The notes under the pieces are model-generated. The model saw only the letters and a list, made by a program, of their open reading frames with translations, was not told the DNA's origin and did no database searches. The translations under genes and the position numbers were made by a program. DNA of 9,289 nucleotides from contig DUUU01000348.1 in assembly GCA_012841485.1 (NCBI GenBank), positions 1-9,289 on the forward strand, given 5' to 3'. The DNA is from Armatimonadota bacterium (GTDB lineage Bacteria > Armatimonadota > JAAZEB01). Shown here in pieces: positions 6,628-9,289 of this stretch. Within the stretch, counting starts at the first letter, position 1, and each line of letters starts with the position of its first letter.

Positions 6628-7655
6628 CGGGTCGCTCTCCCTTGCGCCGGCTTGCCGGAAGCGTGGATCCCGATGGTCTCGAGCGGGAGCCACGAGGCCT
6701 GCCACTTCAAGTCAAGGGCGCCCGTCGGCCCCACCTGGTGATACTCGATGACCGCGTCGTGCCAGCCGCGCGAGAGCCTCACGGGCGAGCCAGCCGTTTT
6801 CCCGCGAGGGGCGATGCGCCAGGAGTCGACCACCACCTTCCCATCCAGAAGGAGGAGCGCCGCCCCGTGGATGGGATCAAAAGAGAAGGTGTAGAGGTCA
6901 TCGGCGGGCACGAAGAGGCGGCCCGTCCAGCGCGCGCTCCACCCCGTCGGGCCCACGCCGGGAGCCGGACCGGTTTCGCTCCAGCTTCCGCCCGGGCGTG
7001 CGTCGGTGCGCCTCACCGGCGTGACTCCCTCAGGCGGGACGGCCAGGAGCGCCGAAAGCGAGCCATCGGCGAGCTCGCAGGCGGGATCGTTGTAGTAGAG
7101 GGCCTTCAACCCGGCCGGATCCCAACCCCGGGGCGCGCTCAGGAGCGCCTTGCCCGTCTTCTGCTCGACGGCGCGCTCGACGCGATACTGCTGCGCGGCC
7201 ACCCGCTTCCAGCGGAGCCCCAGCGGCGGGAGAATGACGTCGAGCATATCCTCGAGGGCCAGATCTCTGCGGCTGCAAGAGACCTTGCCGCGGACATCGG
7301 GGGCGAGCCTGAAACGCACCTGGGCGCTCTCTTCCAGCACCGCCAGCACCGTGCGGATGTCAATCCCGCGCACATCGAGGGAGACGCGCGGCCCGCGTCC
7401 CGGAGTGAGCGGGACTCGGTTGCCCTTGGCCCCGGCGGCAGGAGGGTTCGGAGCCGCATGGAGCATCGCGATTCCGGCTAGCAGGAGCATGGAGATCAGG
7501 AAGGCACTCGCGCGATACCAGCTGGAGAAGGCAAGAGGCCCGCGCGCGCCCGGCAGGCGTTGCTCGCCGGCCATGCTCCGGTTTCTCACCTCCGGGTGGG
7601 TCTGGTCCATTAGGTGTCGCTGTCGGTTGCCGCGCATGGAGCCCTCGGAGTTCAC
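6624..7655 (-). CDS. Membrane-anchored or secreted protein: STN/secretin N0-like domain fused to a divergent PA14 domain
   Basis: 343 residues from GTG 7655, which overlaps the upstream stop as GTGA. One hydrophobic segment (about 47-66, WYRASAFLISMLLLAGIAML) is an anchor or late signal peptide. Residues about 88-150 match the secretin/TonB short N-terminal pattern: SLDVRGIDIRTVLAVLEES, then LAPDVRGKVSCSRRDLALED and MLDVILPPLGLRWKR, ending QYRVER. From about 172 follows a PA14-like region: GLKALYYND, ARWTGRLFVPADDLYTF, LLLLDGKVVVDSW and GWHDAVIEY. The usual DDG calcium-binding pair seen in the neighbouring PA14 protein is replaced by IHG (about 262-264), so ligand binding may be altered. GTG 7655 has a poor ribosome site; ATG 7574 (316 residues) follows a perfect GGAGGTGA (7586-7593) with a long 11-base spacer and gives a more normal signal sequence. 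Both starts are plausible. No described family with this exact architecture is known to me. Confidence 0.82.
   Translation of the reverse strand: MNSEGSMRGNRQRHLMDQTHPEVRNRSMAGEQRLPGARGPLAFSSWYRASAFLISMLLLAGIAMLHAAPNPPAAGAKGNRVPLTPGRGPRVSLDVRGIDIRTVLAVLEESAQVRFRLAPDVRGKVSCSRRDLALEDMLDVILPPLGLRWKRVAAQQYRVERAVEQKTGKALLSAPRGWDPAGLKALYYNDPACELADGSLSALLAVPPEGVTPVRRTDARPGGSWSETGPAPGVGPTGWSARWTGRLFVPADDLYTFSFDPIHGAALLLLDGKVVVDSWRIAPRGKTAGSPVRLSRGWHDAVIEYHQVGPTGALDLKWQASWLPLETIGIHASGKPAQGRATR
6635..6643 (-). promoter_or_regulatory. Ribosome binding site deciding the TTG start of the transglutaminase gene
   Basis: AAGGGAGAG on the minus strand, 7 bases before TTG 6627-6625. The TTG shares two bases with the TGA stop of the upstream gene. 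Together these favour this start over longer versions of the frame. Confidence 0.65.
7586..7593 (-). promoter_or_regulatory. Possible ribosome binding site for an alternative start (ATG 7574) of the STN-PA14 gene
   Basis: GGAGGTGA on the minus strand, 11 bases before an in-frame ATG at 7574-7572. It is a perfect anti-Shine-Dalgarno match, though the spacing is long. If used, the protein loses 27 N-terminal residues that do not look like a signal peptide. Confidence 0.4.
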
Positions 7656-8851
7656 TCTTTCGGCAACCCCGCGACCAGGTGCGGGACTGCGGGAGACGGG
7701 CGTGCCCGGATGATCTCCTTGCCAAAGCTGGAAGAACTCCAGGCGAGGCGGATCGAGGCATGGTGCTCGGGCCCCTGGCAGTAATCGACACGGATGTCAT
7801 GGATGCCAGCTTCCAGGGGAACGGCGCGAATGACGGAGATCCCCTGTTGGATCATCCAGGAATCGATCACCATCTGCCCGTCAATGAAGAGGCGAGCGCC
7901 GTCATCCAGGGCATCCAGGTAAAAGATGTAGGTATCGGAGGCAGGCGCCAGGAGTTTCCCGGTCCAGCGAACGCTGAAGTAGGTGGGGGGCACGCCCGGG
8001 GCGGGCGGCTCCATGTTCCAGGCGAAGTTGATGGCCGGATCGATGCGCGTCGTCACCAGGCGAGTGAAGGTTGGAAAAGTGTAGGGTGTATTGAGGGGAT
8101 AGTCGCCAGCGGCGCGCGTTGGATCGGCGTAGTAAGCGGCCAGGAGACCCTCGTTCAGGAAGCCCCGGTTATGCGTGGCGCCGCCCGTGCCATGCCGGCC
8201 GCGCGGCATACCCTGACCTTGCTTGCCCAGAGTCTGCTCGGTGCCCGGCAGACCCGGCTGCGAAGTTCGGGATGCCAGGTCGAAATCAGGTGCAGGGAGC
8301 TCCTCGCGAACCGCATCGGGTGCTTCCGGCGTGCCGATGGCTGCGGCCATCGTTCCCTCGGCGACTGGCGGTGCCTCCGGGTCGCCCTCGCCATCGCGCG
8401 GCGCCTTCGGAGAGGCCACTGCCGGTTGCACCGGCTCGGTGCCGCCCGGTGCCGTCGGAAGGCCCGAAGCAGGCGAGCCAGCTGGCCGGTTCGGTTCCCC
8501 CTCGGGCATGCGAGATCCAAGCTCTGGCTGTGGGGCGGTGCGTCCAGCAAGCACGTCACGCCTCGGAGGAAGGACGCGGGCAGTACGCATCCGCGGGCGA
8601 GAGGCCACCGTTGGCTTGCCCCGCGGCGCCACGCGCTTCGCGCGCGGGGGGCCTGCCGGCTTCTCGGTGCCCGTGGCGTCGCCAGGGGCCCGCCCATCCG
8701 CCAGCGTGCCCGACATCGGGAGGAGCGTCACCTCGACGATCCCGACGGAGCGTGGCCGTGAGCCCCGGAGGGCGCTCAGGAGCAGGGCCGCCCCGAGCAC
8801 GTGTAGCATGGCCGACACCAAGAGACAACGCTTGATTATCCTTCGCTCCAT
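7652..8851 (-). CDS. TonB-like N-terminus plus Pro-rich linker fused to a C-terminal PA14 domain
   Basis: 399 residues. Basic N-terminus (MERRIIKR), then one membrane helix (about 9-28) containing S13-A-M-L-H17, the SxxxH spacing that TonB uses to contact ExbB/ExbD, and a following strand VGIVEVTLLPM as in TonB-family proteins. Residues about 50-225 are a disordered Pro/Ala/Gly/Arg/Glu-rich linker. Instead of a TonB C-terminal domain, residues about 235-372 form a typical PA14 domain: GLLAAYYAD, FSVRWTGKLLAP, DDGARLFIDGQMVIDSW (316-332) with the Asp pair intact, LEAGIHDIRVDY, and ASIRLAW. PA14 domains usually bind carbohydrate or ligand outside the cytoplasm. ATG 8851 is chosen because the membrane helix follows directly; the frame is open up to 9121 but that part is unlike protein. 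The ribosome site (GGTGG) is weak. First gene of the operon; its stop overlaps the next start. Confidence 0.85.
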   Translation of the reverse strand: MERRIIKRCLLVSAMLHVLGAALLLSALRGSRPRSVGIVEVTLLPMSGTLADGRAPGDATGTEKPAGPPRAKRVAPRGKPTVASRPRMRTARVLPPRRDVLAGRTAPQPELGSRMPEGEPNRPAGSPASGLPTAPGGTEPVQPAVASPKAPRDGEGDPEAPPVAEGTMAAAIGTPEAPDAVREELPAPDFDLASRTSQPGLPGTEQTLGKQGQGMPRGRHGTGGATHNRGFLNEGLLAAYYADPTRAAGDYPLNTPYTFPTFTRLVTTRIDPAINFAWNMEPPAPGVPPTYFSVRWTGKLLAPASDTYIFYLDALDDGARLFIDGQMVIDSWMIQQGISVIRAVPLEAGIHDIRVDYCQGPEHHASIRLAWSSSSFGKEIIRARPSPAVPHLVAGLPKE

Positions 8852-8868
8852 ACCACACCACCCATGTT

Positions 8869-8886
8869 GCGCACGCCCGGGTGCGC
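8869..8886 (-). promoter_or_regulatory. Inverted repeat in the leader of the operon's first gene
   Basis: GCGCAC, six bases, GTGCGC: a perfect 6-bp inverted repeat between the candidate promoter and the ATG at 8851. It would fold at the very 5' end of the predicted transcript, or could be an operator for a dimeric repressor. No direct evidence separates these. Confidence 0.35.
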
Positions 8887-8900
8887 GATTACATAGCAAT

Positions 8901-8928
8901 ATAGACTCTTTCCGGGTGCAGAAGTTCC
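8901..8928 (-). promoter_or_regulatory. Candidate ECF/sigmaE-type promoter of the PA14-transglutaminase-MoxR-DUF58 operon
   Basis: On the minus strand GGAACTT (8928-8922), 16 bases, then TCTAT (8905-8901). This closely matches the sigmaE/ECF pattern GGAACTT-N15..17-TCTRA, differing at the last position. Predicted transcription start about 8894, giving a leader of about 40 nt. A sigma70-like alternative overlaps (TATATT or TATGTAAT as -10 without a good -35). Confidence 0.45.
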
Positions 8929-9174
8929 AGGCCGGGATTCCGAGACAGGAGCCCGATCTGGGCACAGAGACACCCGGCTCCAATGCCCAGACCTCTCCCG
9001 CCTCTTCTCCCATCGCCCCGCGGGCGGCGCTGCCCCGGCCCCTTCGCGGTCCTCCGAGAGCGCCACTCAGATGGCCATCCCCGGGCTCTGGATGGGATCG
9101 CACAATCCTGGGTGCGCGCACGTCCCCATCCGCGTCTGCCCCCTTTATCCATGGTATCGATGCCGGCTTCTCGT

Positions 9175-9204
9175 TTGCCCTGGCTGCCCCCTGTGTGGTA
9201 GAAT
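9175..9204 (+). promoter_or_regulatory. Candidate sigma70-type promoter for the cupin-like gene
   Basis: TTGCCC (9175-9180), an 18-base spacer and TAGAAT (9199-9204; 5 of 6 to TATAAT). Predicted start near 9211, about 30 bases before the ATG at 9242. Confidence 0.5.
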
Positions 9205-9241
9205 ATCGCCGAGAGAGTCAGAGGAGAGGCAGGAAGAGGCG

Positions 9242-9289
9242 ATGCGGGTCGTGCATCACGAGGAGATTGAGGCGAAGCCGGTGGCCGCC
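9242..9289 (+). CDS. Probable cupin-domain protein, N-terminal 16 codons only
   Basis: ATG at 9242 with a purine-rich AGGAAGAGG (9231-9239) directly upstream. The visible residues MRVVHHEEIEAKPVAA resemble the opening of small single-domain cupins (pattern MKVVxYxEVEAxPV), which are common stand-alone metal-binding proteins of about 110-120 residues. The frame stays open to the window edge. The identification rests on a very short match and could be wrong; that a gene starts here is better supported by the promoter, ribosome site and open frame. Confidence 0.55.
   Translation, partial: MRVVHHEEIEAKPVAA

Larger units (their letters stand above)
8852..9241. other. 390-bp divergent intergenic region
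   Basis: It separates the minus-strand operon from the plus-strand cupin-like gene. It contains the candidate ECF promoter and leader hairpin for the left operon and a sigma70-like promoter for the right gene. The middle (about 8930-9170) is GC-rich; open frames there are low-complexity R/G/P peptides without ribosome sites and I see no gene or structured RNA in it. A 6-bp inverted repeat (CCATCC..GGATGG, around 9072-9092) is too weak to interpret. Confidence 0.6.

Noticed and set aside
6612..8761. Long + strand open frames opposite the two PA14 genes
   Set aside because: Arg/Pro/Gly-rich shadows without ribosome sites or recognisable domains.
8852..9121. 90-residue N-terminal extension of the TonB-like PA14 protein
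   Set aside because: It would precede the membrane helix with low-complexity, unrelated sequence and would place the candidate promoter inside the coding region.

Overview
This is a GC-rich bacterial chromosomal window. It holds parts or all of nine protein genes and no RNA genes, CRISPR array or insertion sequence that I can see. The organism looks diderm (Gram-negative): one protein starts like TonB, another carries a secretin/TonB short N-terminal (STN-like) domain, and non-ATG starts (TTG, GTG) are frequent. M81 peptidase, Gfo/Idh/MocA oxidoreductase, cupin and PA14 genes together suggest an uncultured Armatimonadota- or Planctomycetota-like lineage. That assignment is only a guess; no ribosomal marker is present.

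Left part, + strand: the C-terminal end of an M81/MlrC-type metallopeptidase (ends at 380), then a complete Gfo/Idh/MocA-type NAD(P)-dependent oxidoreductase (491-1624). These look like small-molecule or sugar catabolism. The oxidoreductase converges on the minus-strand operon, with stop codons only about 30 bp apart.

Centre, - strand (8851 down to 1655): six genes in one direction, the first five overlapping by 4 bp or separated by 4 bp. Transcription order: (1) a membrane protein with a TonB-like N-terminus (SxxxH in its membrane segment, long Pro-rich linker) ending in a PA14 domain instead of a TonB C-terminal domain; (2) a membrane-anchored or secreted protein joining an STN/secretin-N0-like domain to a divergent PA14 domain; (3) a TgpA-like polytopic membrane transglutaminase with an intact Cys-His-Asp triad and a C-terminal DUF4129-like tail; (4) a MoxR-type AAA+ ATPase; (5) a DUF58 protein; (6) after a 98-bp gap with a strong hairpin, a GNAT acetyltransferase. 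A good ECF/sigmaE-like promoter match (GGAACTT-N16-TCTAT) lies 50-77 bp upstream of gene 1.

Genes 3-5 are the widespread MoxR-DUF58-transglutaminase module, thought to assemble or process envelope proteins. The unusual part is the pair of PA14 fusion proteins at the head of the operon, translationally coupled to the module. A reasonable inference is a cell-envelope system in which two membrane-tethered, PA14-displaying periplasmic proteins are partners or substrates of the transglutaminase/MoxR machinery, possibly induced by envelope stress.

Right end, + strand: after a 390-bp divergent intergenic region, the first 16 codons of a probable cupin-domain protein begin at 9242, behind a sigma70-like promoter.
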